From Rhodococcus pseudokoreensis (GTDB taxonomy: Bacteria > Actinomycetota > Actinomycetes > Mycobacteriales > Mycobacteriaceae), in the NCBI RefSeq assembly GCF_017068395.1, contig NZ_CP070619.1, forward strand, positions 3,782,001-3,846,000: a stretch of 64,000 nucleotides of DNA, given 5' to 3'. Each line of letters starts with the position of its first letter. Positions within the stretch are counted from its first letter, which is position 1. Of this stretch, positions 1 to 8,433 are shown piece by piece. The notes under the pieces were generated by a model. That model searched no databases, was not told the DNA's origin, and was given only the letters and a program-made list of their open reading frames with translations. The position numbers and the translations under genes are program-made.

Positions 1-1
1 C

Positions 2-493
2 GGTCTCGACCTGTTCCGCCGGTACCCGAACGTGGTGGTGCTGCGCACGTTCTCCAAGGCGTACGGCCTGGCGGGTCTCCGCGTGGGATACGCGATCGCC
101 GATCCCGCGGTCGTCACCGCGCTGAGCAAGGTCCACATCGCGTTCACGGTCAATGCCGTCGCGCAGGCCGCCGCCATCGCGTCGCTGGCCGCGTCCGGTG
201 AACTGCTGGCACGCACGGACGGCGTCGTCGCCGAGCGGGGCCGGGTGCGCGACGCCCTTCTCGCCGCCGGATACGAGGTGCCCGAATCCGCCGCCAACTT
301 CGTCTACCTCCCGCTGGGCACCCGCTCCGGAGCGTTCGGTGCGGCCAGCGCCGAGGCCGGTGTCGTGCTGCGCCCGTACGGCGACGACGGGGTGCGGATC
401 ACGATCGGCGATCCAGAGGAGAACGACGCGTTCCTTGCGTTCGCGACGAGCACCGAGGCGCGCTCGATCGCGAACGTCGCCGTCCGGGCGTAA
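2..493 (+). CDS. HisC/Pat-type PLP aminotransferase, 3' part only
   Basis: The gene enters from outside the window and 163 C-terminal residues are visible. It is a fold-type I aminotransferase of the histidinol-phosphate/aromatic amino acid family, transferring an amino group between an amino acid (or histidinol phosphate) and 2-oxoglutarate in the cytoplasm. The PLP-binding lysine lies in TFSKAYGLAGLRVGY (about residue 19 of the visible part), followed by the phosphate-contacting arginine. The C-terminal GVRITIG carries the substrate-carboxylate arginine. In M. tuberculosis a paralogue (hisC2/pat, Rv3772) lies near the same cell-wall block, so the phenylalanine/aromatic branch is likelier than histidine synthesis; that assignment is from context. 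Family sure, substrate not. Confidence 0.85.
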   Translation, partial: GLDLFRRYPNVVVLRTFSKAYGLAGLRVGYAIADPAVVTALSKVHIAFTVNAVAQAAAIASLAASGELLARTDGVVAERGRVRDALLAAGYEVPESAANFVYLPLGTRSGAFGAASAEAGVVLRPYGDDGVRITIGDPEENDAFLAFATSTEARSIANVAVRA

Positions 494-582
494 CGCTCGA
501 GATGTAAACGTTACCCACGGGTACAACGCCCGTGACTCCTTGTTGGCAGACTCAGTGAGGTTTTGCCGAAGGGAGACCGTCC

Positions 583-2280
583 ATGCGTCGCCGCACCGCG
601 CTCCGCACCGCCGTGCTGGCGGCCGGACTGGCGACGACGCTGGCGATCTCGGTGACGTCGGGGCTGTCGGCGCAGGCCCAGGATTCGGCGGTCTCCGTGC
701 GGCTCCTCGCCTTCAACGACCTCCACGGCAGTCTCGAACCGCCGCCCGGCGTCCGCAGCCAGGTCAAGCACGCCGACGGTTCGCTGGTCCCGGCCGGCGG
801 CGCCGCCTACCTGGCCGCCTACGTCGCCCAGCTGCGCGGGCAGGCCACCCGTTCACTGCTGTATTCGGTGGGCGACAACTGGGGGTCGTCGGCGCTCGAA
901 TCCGCGATGTTCCACGACGAACCGACCGTGCAACTGCTCAACGAGATGGGCGTCGACGCGTCCGCGATCGGCAATCACGAACTCGACGAGGGATACACGG
1001 AGTTCCGGCGGATGCAGACCGGCGGCTGCCATCCCGTCGACGGCTGCCGGTTCGGAAACACGTTCGCGGGCGCGAACTTCCCGCTCCTCGCCGCGAACAT
1101 GGAGTTCGACGACGGCGCGCCCGCGACACTGCCGTTCACCGTCGACTACGTGGAGGGCATCCCGGTCGGGGTCATCGCGACCATGCCCGCCGACACCGCC
1201 ACGATGGTGACACCGGAGGGCGTGGGCGGGCTGCGTTTCACGGACGAGCTCGCGGCCGTCGACCGGACCGCGGATCTCCTCGACTTCTTCGGCGTGCGGG
1301 CCATCGTGCTGCTGCTGCACAAGGGAGCCGAACCCGTCGCCGACAACGGCCCGAACTCGTGCGAGGTGACGTCGGGACCGGCACGCGACCTCGCGCTGCG
1401 GGCGTCCCCGAAGGTCGACGTCATCTTCACGGCCGACAGCCACCAGCAGTACAACTGCTCGTTTCCCGACCCGATGGGGAACCCGCGCGTCATGATGCAG
1501 GGCGCGTCCCACGGCCGCATCGTCTCCGTGGTCGACGTGTCGATCGACCGCACCACCCGGGACGTCCTGCGCGACCGCGCGTCCGCGTTCAATCAGGTCG
1601 TCACCCACGACATCCCGCCCGACCCCGACGTCCAGGCACTCGCCGACAGCGCCACCGCCCAGGCGTCCCGGATCGGTGCGGCGCGGGTGGCGTCGCTGTC
1701 CGGCGACCTCACCCGCGACGAGGCCGCCAGCGGTGAATCGACCCTCGGAAACGTCGTCGCCGACGCCCAGCTGGCCGCCGGGTCCGGGTACGGCGCCCAG
1801 GTGGCGCTCACCAACCCCGGCGGACTCCGCGAAGACCTACTGCGGGGCGTCGACGGGGCCGTCACCTACGGGCAGACGTACGCCGCTCAGCCGTTCGGCA
1901 ACACCCTCGAGGTCCTGACCGTCACCGGCGCGGTGCTGAAGGCCGCCCTGGAGCAGCAGTTCCAGCCCCGCGGCGACGGCACGGTCACGGAACGGATCCT
2001 GGCGCCGTCGCGTTCGCTGACGTACGCCCTGAACCGCTCGGCGATCGTCGGCGAACGCATCTCGGACCTCCGGGTGAACGGCGAACCCGTCGACCCCGCG
2101 CGCCCCTACCGGGTGGCGGTCAACAAGTTCCTCGCCGACGGCGGCGACGGCTTCGATGCGTTCCGCACCCGCATCGAGGCGGTGCACGCCGGCTGCGACC
2201 TCGACGCCCTCACGACGTATCTGGGAGCGAATTCACCGGTCACGGCCCCGAACATCGACCGGATCACCGTGGTCGGTTAG
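583..2280 (+). CDS. Secreted 5'-nucleotidase / metallophosphatase
   Basis: A 565-residue two-domain 5'-nucleotidase of the UshA type that hydrolyses nucleotides or related phosphate esters outside the membrane. Residues 1-31 form a signal peptide (Arg-rich start, hydrophobic core, AQA cleavage site). The metallophosphatase domain shows the metal ligands in order: FNDLHG, GDNWGSS, IGNHELDEG, LLHKGAEP and TADSHQQ. The last replaces the usual GHTH-like motif and is atypical. The C-terminal nucleotide-binding domain has LTNPGGLRED and the GGDGFDAF loop. The ATG is preceded by GAAGGGAGA. It ends 9 bp before the convergent esterase gene, with no obvious terminator between. Substrate specificity cannot be read from the sequence. 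Confidence 0.9.
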   Translation: MRRRTALRTAVLAAGLATTLAISVTSGLSAQAQDSAVSVRLLAFNDLHGSLEPPPGVRSQVKHADGSLVPAGGAAYLAAYVAQLRGQATRSLLYSVGDNWGSSALESAMFHDEPTVQLLNEMGVDASAIGNHELDEGYTEFRRMQTGGCHPVDGCRFGNTFAGANFPLLAANMEFDDGAPATLPFTVDYVEGIPVGVIATMPADTATMVTPEGVGGLRFTDELAAVDRTADLLDFFGVRAIVLLLHKGAEPVADNGPNSCEVTSGPARDLALRASPKVDVIFTADSHQQYNCSFPDPMGNPRVMMQGASHGRIVSVVDVSIDRTTRDVLRDRASAFNQVVTHDIPPDPDVQALADSATAQASRIGAARVASLSGDLTRDEAASGESTLGNVVADAQLAAGSGYGAQVALTNPGGLREDLLRGVDGAVTYGQTYAAQPFGNTLEVLTVTGAVLKAALEQQFQPRGDGTVTERILAPSRSLTYALNRSAIVGERISDLRVNGEPVDPARPYRVAVNKFLADGGDGFDAFRTRIEAVHAGCDLDALTTYLGANSPVTAPNIDRITVVG

Positions 2281-2289
2281 GAACGCTGG

Positions 2290-3291
2290 TCAAACGCCGA
2301 GCGCGCTCTTCAGGACCGGCCACGACGTGCGCAGTTCGTCCTGCCAGTACGGCCACGAATGCGTGCCGAAGTTGCGGTAGGTGAACGTCGCCGGGATCGC
2401 GAGCTGGGTCAGGCGCCGCTGGAACGTCTGCGTGCAGAGGTTCGCCGCCGCCTCGAGGGGACCGCCGACCGCGATGGTCGACGCGATGTCTCCGGTGATC
2501 TCGTACGGTCCGGGAAGCCCGTTGCCGGTGGAGATGTAGATCTGCTTGCCGCGCAGCGCTTCGGCGTTCACCGACGGATCGTGCGCGGTCCAGGCGGGAT
2601 CGGTGTCGGGACCCCACATGTTGGCCGGGTTCCCGCCCTTGAACGCGACCGTGCCGCGGACCGAGTCACGCGAGCTGGGGTTCGAGTTGTCGAGGCATCC
2701 GCTGTAGGCCGCGAGTCCGCGGTAGAGCTGCGGGTGCCTGGTGACGAGGTTGGCGGCGCCCATCGCGCCCATCGACACACCGGCGACGGCGTTGACGCCG
2801 TTGCCGCTGAAGTTCTTGTCGATGATCGGCGGGAGTTCGTCGGCCAGGAACGTCTCCCACTTGTTGATTCCCAGCGTGGGGTCGGGCTGCAGCCAGTCGG
2901 TGTAGTAGCTGGCCGTGCCCCCCACCGGGAGCACCACGTTGACGTTCTTGTCGGCGAAGAACTGGACGACGTCCGTCTTCTGCGTCCACGTGCTTTCGCG
3001 GAAGTCCGACTCGGCGCCCGCACTGACGCCGTCGAGCAGATACAGCGACGGCCGCGAGCCGCCACCGGCGGGATGCAGGACCTGCACCTGGACGACACGG
3101 CCCATGGCGGGGGAATTGATGAAGACGGCGCTACGGGTGTCGGTGAGCGGGACGATCTTGTCGACGCTCGCGACGCCGTGGCCCTGGGGCGCGACCGGAG
3201 CAGGCACCGGATCGGCCACAGCAGTGAACGCCGGCCCCAGGAGGGTCAGTGACACTGCCAGACCGACAGCAGCCATTGCTTCGCGACGCAT
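2290..3291 (-). CDS. Secreted mycolyltransferase-like esterase (Ag85 family)
   Basis: A 333-residue alpha/beta hydrolase of the antigen 85/corynomycolyltransferase family. These enzymes move mycolic acids from trehalose monomycolate to trehalose or arabinogalactan in the cell envelope. A signal peptide spans residues 1-26 (cleavage after AVA). The nucleophile is Ser173 in GVSMGA and the catalytic histidine is His311 in GTHSWPYW. The region LLDGVSAG...TDWLQPDP...FLADELPPII follows the family pattern. No C-terminal LGFP repeats are present, so this is a single-domain paralogue. It converges on the nucleotidase gene. Whether it truly transfers mycolate or is a plain esterase cannot be told from sequence. 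Confidence 0.88.
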   Translation of the reverse strand: MRREAMAAVGLAVSLTLLGPAFTAVADPVPAPVAPQGHGVASVDKIVPLTDTRSAVFINSPAMGRVVQVQVLHPAGGGSRPSLYLLDGVSAGAESDFRESTWTQKTDVVQFFADKNVNVVLPVGGTASYYTDWLQPDPTLGINKWETFLADELPPIIDKNFSGNGVNAVAGVSMGAMGAANLVTRHPQLYRGLAAYSGCLDNSNPSSRDSVRGTVAFKGGNPANMWGPDTDPAWTAHDPSVNAEALRGKQIYISTGNGLPGPYEITGDIASTIAVGGPLEAAANLCTQTFQRRLTQLAIPATFTYRNFGTHSWPYWQDELRTSWPVLKSALGV

Positions 3292-3435
3292 AAGGTAAAC
3301 CCTCTTCCCCGGACTGTGTGGACCCCGATTGCACAGTACAAAATGCGTCCGGTCAACAAGAGCTTAGAGGGTTTGTGACACCTGTGTGCTCCACCGTGAT
3401 CACGTTGTAGTCACCACGGTTCGCTCGGAGGACCG

Positions 3436-4068
3436 CTACTTGGACAGCGCCGACTTCAGCTTGTCCAAGCCGTCTCCGCCGAGTTCGTCGAGCGAGGCGC
3501 CGCGACCCGTCATCGCCAGCACGAGCGCCAGCATCGGGCCGGAGACCTCGGGTCCCGATCCGGTGGTCCAGTCGGTGTCGGTGGCCCGCAGCGTCAGCCC
3601 GGCGACCCGCGACTTCGACCCGATCAGCAGGTTCGAATTCTTGTAGAAGTCGGCGACCCGGACGACGGCGTCCATCGGGTACTCGTGCGTGATGCCGAGC
3701 GGCCGGCGGATGTCCTCGCCGTGGACGATCATCTCGCCCAGCATGGCGTCGATCGGGCCCGGCGGGTGGGTGGAGTCGGCCATGTGCGCCCGGAACTCGT
3801 CGAGCGCCTCCGCCGGTGTTCCTTCCTCTTCGTGTGCGATGTCCTTCTCGAACATGGTGTTGATCCGAAATCCCGACCCGACGAGCTTTCCGACGAATTT
3901 CGGCGGCGTCATCTTCTCCGTCGCCGTCATGTGCGCGAACACGTCCCGCACTGTCCACCGCTCGCAGAGCGACGGCGTCGACCACTGAGTGTCGGTCAGC
4001 GGTTCGAGGTCGTCCACCAGGGCGCGGCGTTCTTGGTGAATCGTGGGCCAGGGGCTTGACGTTGTCAT
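3436..4068 (-). CDS. TIGR03083-type mycothiol-dependent (DinB-fold) protein
   Basis: A 210-residue protein of the maleylpyruvate-isomerase N-terminal/DinB-like four-helix family, often mycothiol-dependent thiol transferases in actinobacteria. Candidate metal ligands are His46 (VFAHMTATE) and His116 with Asp119 (VHGEDIRR), which fits the usual three-ligand site. The start at 4068 faces the ArsR-type regulator gene, 94 bp away, so the two probably share a control region. A related domain is fused into the second gene on the other side, suggesting a common detoxification theme. Substrate unknown. Confidence 0.75.
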   Translation of the reverse strand: MTTSSPWPTIHQERRALVDDLEPLTDTQWSTPSLCERWTVRDVFAHMTATEKMTPPKFVGKLVGSGFRINTMFEKDIAHEEEGTPAEALDEFRAHMADSTHPPGPIDAMLGEMIVHGEDIRRPLGITHEYPMDAVVRVADFYKNSNLLIGSKSRVAGLTLRATDTDWTTGSGPEVSGPMLALVLAMTGRGASLDELGGDGLDKLKSALSK

Positions 4069-4137
4069 TTTTCACTCCCTCGTCGCCAAGAATTCTCCCA
4101 CCTCGCGGCGTCGGCGGCGAGACCCATTGCACAACGC

Positions 4138-4153
4138 GTTAGTCACGACTAAC
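4138..4153. promoter_or_regulatory. Candidate ArsR-family operator
   Basis: A 16-bp dyad, GTTAGTC-AC-GACTAAC, with perfect 7-bp arms. It lies 9 bp upstream of the chosen GTG start of the ArsR-type gene and inside the divergent intergenic region. Spacing and symmetry suit an autoregulatory ArsR dimer site. It supports the GTG at 4163, because a longer frame from 4043 would place the operator inside the coding sequence. Inference; no binding data. Confidence 0.55.
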
Positions 4154-4162
4154 GTATTGGTC

Positions 4163-4477
4163 GTGCTCGATCAGTTGGAAGTCGCAGCTGAGCCCACCCG
4201 GAGACGCCTCATGCAACTGCTGACCGCAGGTGAACAGACCGTCAACAACCTCGCCGCACACTTCCCCGCGAGCCGGTCTGCGATCTCGCAACATCTCCGG
4301 GTGCTCACCGAGGCCGGGCTGGTCACCGCGCGCAAGGACGGACGCTTCAGGTACTACCGGCTCGATCCTCAGGGACTCGCACAGCTCCGCACGTTGTTCG
4401 ACTCCTTCTGGATCGACGAACTCGACCGCCTCGTCGCGGACGCCACCGACGAAGCAGGATCCAAAGGAGACAGCTGA
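4163..4477 (+). CDS. ArsR-family transcriptional regulator
   Basis: A 104-residue winged-helix regulator. The recognition helix is in HFPASRSAISQHLRVLTEAGLV, followed by a wing (ARKDGRFRYYRLD). No cysteine metal site is visible, so it is likely a non-metal ArsR that senses something else or acts as a partner of the SRPBCC-domain gene, as in the common ArsR-AHSA1 pairs. The frame is open from 4043, but that start would lie inside the divergent gene. The GTG at 4163 gives the normal family length and follows the palindrome at 4138-4153. It overlaps the next gene by ATGA, so they are co-translated. Confidence 0.85.
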   Translation: MLDQLEVAAEPTRRRLMQLLTAGEQTVNNLAAHFPASRSAISQHLRVLTEAGLVTARKDGRFRYYRLDPQGLAQLRTLFDSFWIDELDRLVADATDEAGSKGDS

Positions 4478-5460
4478 TGCCATTCGACAAGACCGTCGTC
4501 GTCCCGCTGGACCCGGACGCCACGTTCGATCTCGTCACCAGACCGGACCGATTGCGGCGGTGGCAGACCGTCGCGGCCCGCGTCGACCTGCAGGCCGGCG
4601 GCGAATACCGGTGGACCGTGGTTCCCGGACACTCGGCGGCGGGCACCTTCCGGGAGGTCGTGCCCGGACAGCGGGTGGTGTTCGGGTGGGGCTGGGAAGG
4701 TGACGACGAACTCCCACCCGGATCGTCCACCGTGACGGTCACTCTCACCCCGACCGCCGGCGGCACCGAGGTGCGCCTCGTGCACGACGGGCTGAACGCC
4801 GAACAGGCCGCCCGCCACGCGGAGGGCTGGAACCATTACCTCGACCGGCTCGTCGCCGCCGCGCAGACGAGCGACGCCGGGCCCGACGACTGGGCGGCCG
4901 CACCGGACCCACTCGACGAACTGTCCAGCGCCGAGGCGACATTGGCCGTCGTGCAACGCGTCCTCCGCGGCGTCACGGCCGACGACATGTCCAAGCAGAC
5001 GCCGTGCACCGAGTTCACCGTCTCGCAGCTCGCCGATCATCTCGTCGGTTCGATCACCTCCCTCGGCGGCGCGGCGGGCGCGACGTTCGACGACGACCCC
5101 GGCAAACCCGTCGAGGCCAGAATCGCCGACCTCGCCCAGCCCGCGCTGGAGGCGTGGCGCAATCGCGGCGTCGACGGAACCGTGACGCTCGGGACGAACA
5201 GTTTCCCCGCGACCGTCGCAGCGGGGATCCTGTCGATCGAATTCCTGGTTCACGCCTGGGATTTCGCGGCGGCGACCGGTGGTGACGTGGCAGTATCGGA
5301 GCCGCTCGCCGAATACGTGCTGGCGTTGACACACAAGATCATCTCGCCCGAAGGCAGGAAGGCAGTCGGGTTCGACGACCCCCTACCCGTCGAGCACACC
5401 AGCGACGCTGTGACCCGGCTCATCGCCTACACCGGCCGCCACCCCGTCCCGGCGGCCTGA
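4477..5460 (+). CDS. Fusion: SRPBCC (AHSA1-like) + TIGR03086 domain
   Basis: A 327-residue fusion. Residues 1-140 are an SRPBCC/AHSA1-like ligand-binding fold (RWQTVAARVDLQAGGEYRW...RVVFGWGWEG). Residues about 150-327 are a maleylpyruvate-isomerase-like (TIGR03086) helical domain with a candidate metal motif near IEFLVHAWDFA. These modules are usually separate ArsR-linked proteins. Their fusion directly behind ArsR implies joint control and perhaps mycothiol-dependent handling of a hydrophobic ligand, but no substrate can be named. The start overlaps the arsR stop (ATGA). VOC and TfoX genes follow in the same direction. Confidence 0.8.
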   Translation: MPFDKTVVVPLDPDATFDLVTRPDRLRRWQTVAARVDLQAGGEYRWTVVPGHSAAGTFREVVPGQRVVFGWGWEGDDELPPGSSTVTVTLTPTAGGTEVRLVHDGLNAEQAARHAEGWNHYLDRLVAAAQTSDAGPDDWAAAPDPLDELSSAEATLAVVQRVLRGVTADDMSKQTPCTEFTVSQLADHLVGSITSLGGAAGATFDDDPGKPVEARIADLAQPALEAWRNRGVDGTVTLGTNSFPATVAAGILSIEFLVHAWDFAAATGGDVAVSEPLAEYVLALTHKIISPEGRKAVGFDDPLPVEHTSDAVTRLIAYTGRHPVPAA

Positions 5461-5484
5461 CACCTCACACGGAAAGGTCCAGTC

Positions 5485-6276
5485 ATGCCCAACAAGTCGG
5501 AATACGCCCAGGGAACACCGAGCTGGGTAGACCTCCAAACCAGCGATCAGGACGCGGCCAAGAAGTTCTATTCGGAACTGCTCGGCTGGGAATACGACGA
5601 CCGGCCGATGCCCGAGGGCCCCGTCTACTCGATGGCCACGGTGCGCGGCGAGAACGTCGCCGCCATCGCGCCACTGCCGCCCGACGCCGCGAAGGCGGGG
5701 GCGCCTGCGAATTGGAACACCTACATCGCGGTCGACGACGTCGACGCGACGGTCGCGAAGGTCCCCGGCGCCGGCGGCCAGGTGCTGATGCCGGCGTTCG
5801 ACATCTCGGACGCCGGCCGCATGTCCTTCGTCACCGACCCCACCGGAGCGGCCGTCGGACTGTGGCAGGCGAACAGGCACATCGGGGCCTCGCTCGTCGG
5901 CGACCCGGGCGCGTGCCTGTGGAACGAACTGAACACCGGCGACGTCGACAAGGCACTCGCGTTCTACAACAGCGTCTTCGGGATCACGTCGTCGACGATG
6001 TCCATGGGGCCGGAGTACACGTACCACTTGCTGGAGGTGGGTGAGGATCAGGTCGGGGGCTGCGGTCAGCCGATGACGCCCGGCACCCCCAATCACTGGC
6101 GGGTGTACTTCGCCGTCGAGAACGTGGACGCGAGCGCCGCCAAGGTCGTCGAACTCGGCGGCACGATCGTCGAAGAAGCGATGGACATCCCCACCGTCGG
6201 CCGCATGGCCGGTGTCGCCGACCCGCAGGGCGCGACGTTCAGCATCATGACGCCCGAGGAACGTCAGGATCAGTAG
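5485..6276 (+). CDS. Two-domain VOC (glyoxalase-fold) protein
   Basis: A 263-residue protein with two tandem vicinal-oxygen-chelate domains (about residues 8-130 and 138-260). Each starts with the family pattern ([35 protein letters not shown]). It resembles the mycobacterial CFP30B/Rv0577-like group. Such proteins may be ring-cleavage, glyoxalase or thiol-transferase relatives; the metal ligands are not complete enough to choose. The gene lies 24 bp after the SRPBCC fusion gene, behind an AGGTCC-like ribosome site, so it is probably in the ArsR operon. Confidence 0.8.
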   Translation: MPNKSEYAQGTPSWVDLQTSDQDAAKKFYSELLGWEYDDRPMPEGPVYSMATVRGENVAAIAPLPPDAAKAGAPANWNTYIAVDDVDATVAKVPGAGGQVLMPAFDISDAGRMSFVTDPTGAAVGLWQANRHIGASLVGDPGACLWNELNTGDVDKALAFYNSVFGITSSTMSMGPEYTYHLLEVGEDQVGGCGQPMTPGTPNHWRVYFAVENVDASAAKVVELGGTIVEEAMDIPTVGRMAGVADPQGATFSIMTPEERQDQ

Positions 6277-6277
6277 C

Positions 6278-6640
6278 GTGAAGATGCCGAAACCGTCCGA
6301 TGAGGACAAGCAGTTCTTCCGCTCGCTGATCCCCGACACCCCCGGCGTCGAGGTGAAGCCGATGTTCGGCAACCTCGGCGCGTTCGTCAACGGCAACATG
6401 TTCGCCGGACTGCTCGGGCCGAGCGTCGGGGTGCGGCTCCTGAACGAGCAGGCGAAAGCTGAACTGGCGTCCACCGACGGCGTCGGCGGATTCGGCCCGG
6501 GTGAGAAGCCGATGCGCGAATACCTGGCTCTGCCCGACCGGTGGCGGGACACCCCGGACCTCGCCACCCCGTGGATCGAACGCGCGCTCGCCGAGGTCGC
6601 CGAACTGCCACCGAAACAGCCGAAGCCGCAGAAGAAGTAG
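6278..6640 (+). CDS. TfoX/Sxy N-terminal-domain protein
   Basis: A 120-residue single-domain protein matching the TfoX N-terminal fold (GVEVKPMFGNLGAFVNGNMFAGLLGPSVGVRL). In gamma-proteobacteria this domain sits in competence regulators. In actinobacteria stand-alone copies are common, and a competence role should not be assumed. GTG at 6278 is used; the ATG at 6284 is an alternative. It lies one base after the VOC stop and is the last gene before the hairpin at 6652-6682. Confidence 0.78.
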   Translation: MKMPKPSDEDKQFFRSLIPDTPGVEVKPMFGNLGAFVNGNMFAGLLGPSVGVRLLNEQAKAELASTDGVGGFGPGEKPMREYLALPDRWRDTPDLATPWIERALAEVAELPPKQPKPQKK

Positions 6641-6651
6641 AAACGACAGCA

Positions 6652-6682
6652 GCCCCGACCTGGAGTGAAACCAGGTCGGGGC
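6652..6682 (+). terminator. Rho-independent-like hairpin after TfoX gene
   Basis: A perfect 12-bp stem (GCCCCGACCTGG / CCAGGTCGGGGC) with a 7-nt loop starts 12 bp after the stop. A weaker outer stem (CAGCA / TGCTG) extends it. There is no T-run, as is usual in high-GC actinobacteria. It closes the ArsR operon. Confidence 0.85.
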
Positions 6683-6827
6683 AGTGCTGCTCGAGAATCT
6701 GCAGCATGTCCGGTTTCGGTATCCACCGGCGGGGGCGCGGGCGAATTCACTTATCCCGTCCCGACCACTCCGGCGGCCGAAAGTCCAACCAACGTCAAAT
6801 CTGCCTGAACTTTGACATTCGACCTGC

Positions 6828-7115
6828 AAGGACGAAGGTGCTTTCATCTGGACTCTCGCGCCGGCGGCGGTGCTCGGTACAGCAGAGGCCGGCGATGCCT
6901 ACAACGGCGCGAACAGCGTGCCGAACATGGTGTACGAGCTTCCGGCACGAGGACGGTGACAGCGAGTACGTCATGGACATCGTCGACCCCACCGCTTCGA
7001 CCTCGCCGACACCTCGGCGAAGTGGTCAGCACTGTCGCGCTACGCCCAAGCCCATCCTGACCGGGTCCGTCGATGCCTCGCGATCGCCGAGGTTCACAGT
7101 TCGCTCAGGCCTTGA
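6828..7115 (+). pseudogene. Frameshifted gene remnant, origin unrecognised
   Basis: Three consecutive plus-strand pieces read like one decayed protein: KDEGAFIWTLAPAAV...NGANSVPNMVYELPA (frame of 6828), DSEYVMDIVDP (frame of 6958), then FDLADTSAKWSALSRYAQAH (frame of 6996) running to a TGA at 7113. Joining them needs two frameshifts. The composition looks like real protein rather than random translation, but I do not recognise the family. The tail overlaps the end of the RES toxin gene on the other strand. The remainder of 6683-7093 shows no gene. Likely debris of a horizontally acquired element next to tRNA-Ser. Confidence 0.35.
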
Positions 7116-7735
7116 CCTGAAGTCGGCGGCGATACGATGCGCACCGACCGCGGCGGGCGTGCGACGGTGAAGCCGTGCCGGCGAGCGGCCACCGTGAGCG
7201 GCTCGGAACTCGGGTCGGTCGGCCAGTCCGCCTCACCCGCCTCCCCGAACAGCGCCACTGCGTTGGCGCTCGGGCCGGTGGTGAAGCGGGTCTGGTACCG
7301 CAGGCCGGTGAAGCTGACGGCCTCGAACGCGGCGGCCCATTCCTGCGGCACCGAGTAGGGGGTCATGGACGACAGTTCTCGGGTCAGACCGAAATCCGCG
7401 GCCGCCTCCGCGCAGGTGTCGGCCACGCGGTGTGCGTGAGGCACGACCAGGGTCGACAGCTGGCGTAATGCGGCGAAGTCCTCGCTGATGATCCCGGTCG
7501 CCGCCAGCGCCGCCCCGACGGTCTCCCGGATCGCGGTGAGCTCGTCGAGCGCGAGGTAGCAGGTGCCCCGTGGCGGTGTCAGATCGAACCGGCCGCCGCC
7601 GGAGGAGGAGAACCACCACGGACCGTTCCCCTTGTTGTGTCCGCGGTGCAGCGCCTGCGCCGCGGTGAGCTCGCAACCGGGGAAATGCTGCAGTGGACGG
7701 GCCGGAGGGCGGAGGGCAACGGAGTCTCGGCTCAC
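7094..7735 (-). CDS. RES-domain toxin (NAD+-targeting), type II TA
   Basis: A 213-residue RES-domain protein. Characterised members (MbcT of M. tuberculosis, ParT, Res) destroy NAD+ by phosphorolysis or ADP-ribosylation. Visible family residues are the Arg of ALHRGHNKG, the GGRFDLTPPRGTCYLALD core with its Arg and Tyr, and the Glu of TAIRETVG. The GTG start at 7735 overlaps the antitoxin stop as GTGA, the usual translational coupling for these pairs, and was chosen over longer in-frame starts for that reason. It is somewhat longer than MbcT (about 186 residues). Located between a gene remnant and tRNA-Ser. Confidence 0.85.
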   Translation of the reverse strand: MSRDSVALRPPARPLQHFPGCELTAAQALHRGHNKGNGPWWFSSSGGGRFDLTPPRGTCYLALDELTAIRETVGAALAATGIISEDFAALRQLSTLVVPHAHRVADTCAEAAADFGLTRELSSMTPYSVPQEWAAAFEAVSFTGLRYQTRFTTGPSANAVALFGEAGEADWPTDPSSEPLTVAARRHGFTVARPPRSVRIVSPPTSGQGLSEL

Positions 7736-8256
7736 GCGGCCCACCGCTCCGCGTCGGCCCGAGCCAGCGCTAGCGGCTCCTCGACCGAGCGGCCGGTGGT
7801 GACCCAGTCGACCGCAGTGCGGTCGCCGAGTTCGGGCTGCGGGCTGCGCAGCCAGACCGCGCAGGTCCACGGGTCGGCGGCTGTGCGCAGAGCCTTCCAC
7901 AGGGCGATCAGGTGCGGATGCACCGTTCTCGCGTCCGTGAACTGCCACGTCGGGTAGACCCACTGGCCGTCGTCGAGCCGGCAGGCGATCACGGTGCCTG
8001 CGGCGACAGCCTTGTTGACCGCTTGGCGGCTGATGCCCCACCACCGGGTCAGGCCGCCGGTGTCGTAGAACGGGCCCACCAGTAAGTCGTAGACGTGGGT
8101 GGTGGGCAGTGCCGCGGCCATCGACGCGGCGATCGATTCGACATCGTCGAAGACCTCGGCGGGGACGCCGGCCGCGCGCGCGTCGGTGAACGTCTCGTGG
8201 ACGCGGCGGGTGAGAAGGGCCATGAGCTTGCGTTCCTGCTCGACCAGGGTGTCCAT
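7732..8256 (-). CDS. Xre/MbcA/ParS-type antitoxin for the RES toxin
   Basis: A 174-residue antitoxin. The C-terminal part matches the DUF2384 toxin-binding segment (PQPELGDRTAVDWV...VEEPLALARADAERWA). The middle carries a helix-turn-helix-like region (GLTRWWGISRQAVNKAVAAG), so it can both block the toxin active site and bind DNA. The ATG at 8256 has GGGG upstream; the frame continues to 8418, but those residues look like untranslated leader. It is first in the two-gene operon and overlaps the toxin by 4 bp. It is longer than MbcA (about 113 residues) because of an N-terminal extension of about 70 residues. Confidence 0.82.
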   Translation of the reverse strand: MDTLVEQERKLMALLTRRVHETFTDARAAGVPAEVFDDVESIAASMAAALPTTHVYDLLVGPFYDTGGLTRWWGISRQAVNKAVAAGTVIACRLDDGQWVYPTWQFTDARTVHPHLIALWKALRTAADPWTCAVWLRSPQPELGDRTAVDWVTTGRSVEEPLALARADAERWAA

Positions 8257-8271
8257 GTGATCCCCTTTCGG

Positions 8272-8286
8272 GTCAACTGTGTCAAC
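8272..8286 (-). promoter_or_regulatory. Direct-repeat site at the toxin-antitoxin promoter
   Basis: Read on the minus strand, GTTGAC-ACA-GTTGAC sits 16-30 bp upstream of the antitoxin ATG. The two hexamers are spaced 9 bp apart. The first contains a TTGACA-like -35 element. Tandem hexamers here suit autorepression by the antitoxin. Inference from position and repeat only. Confidence 0.35.
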
Positions 8287-8433
8287 CCAAGTGTCCTCAG
8301 ATCCGACAACCACGTCAACGCCATTAGAGCTCGTTGCTCCAATCCCGTCCAATGTTCGATCAGGCTCGATCCGCGGCAAGTGTGGGCAAAACGTGGGCAC
8401 GGGCCGACTGACCCTCACTGGTCACCGCAACGA

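Noticed and set aside
8257..8418. In-frame N-terminal extension of the antitoxin, perhaps an integrase tail (VPTFCPHLPRIEP)
   Set aside because: The ATG at 8256 has a ribosome site and the repeat at 8272-8286 looks like promoter; the integrase idea has too little sequence to support it.
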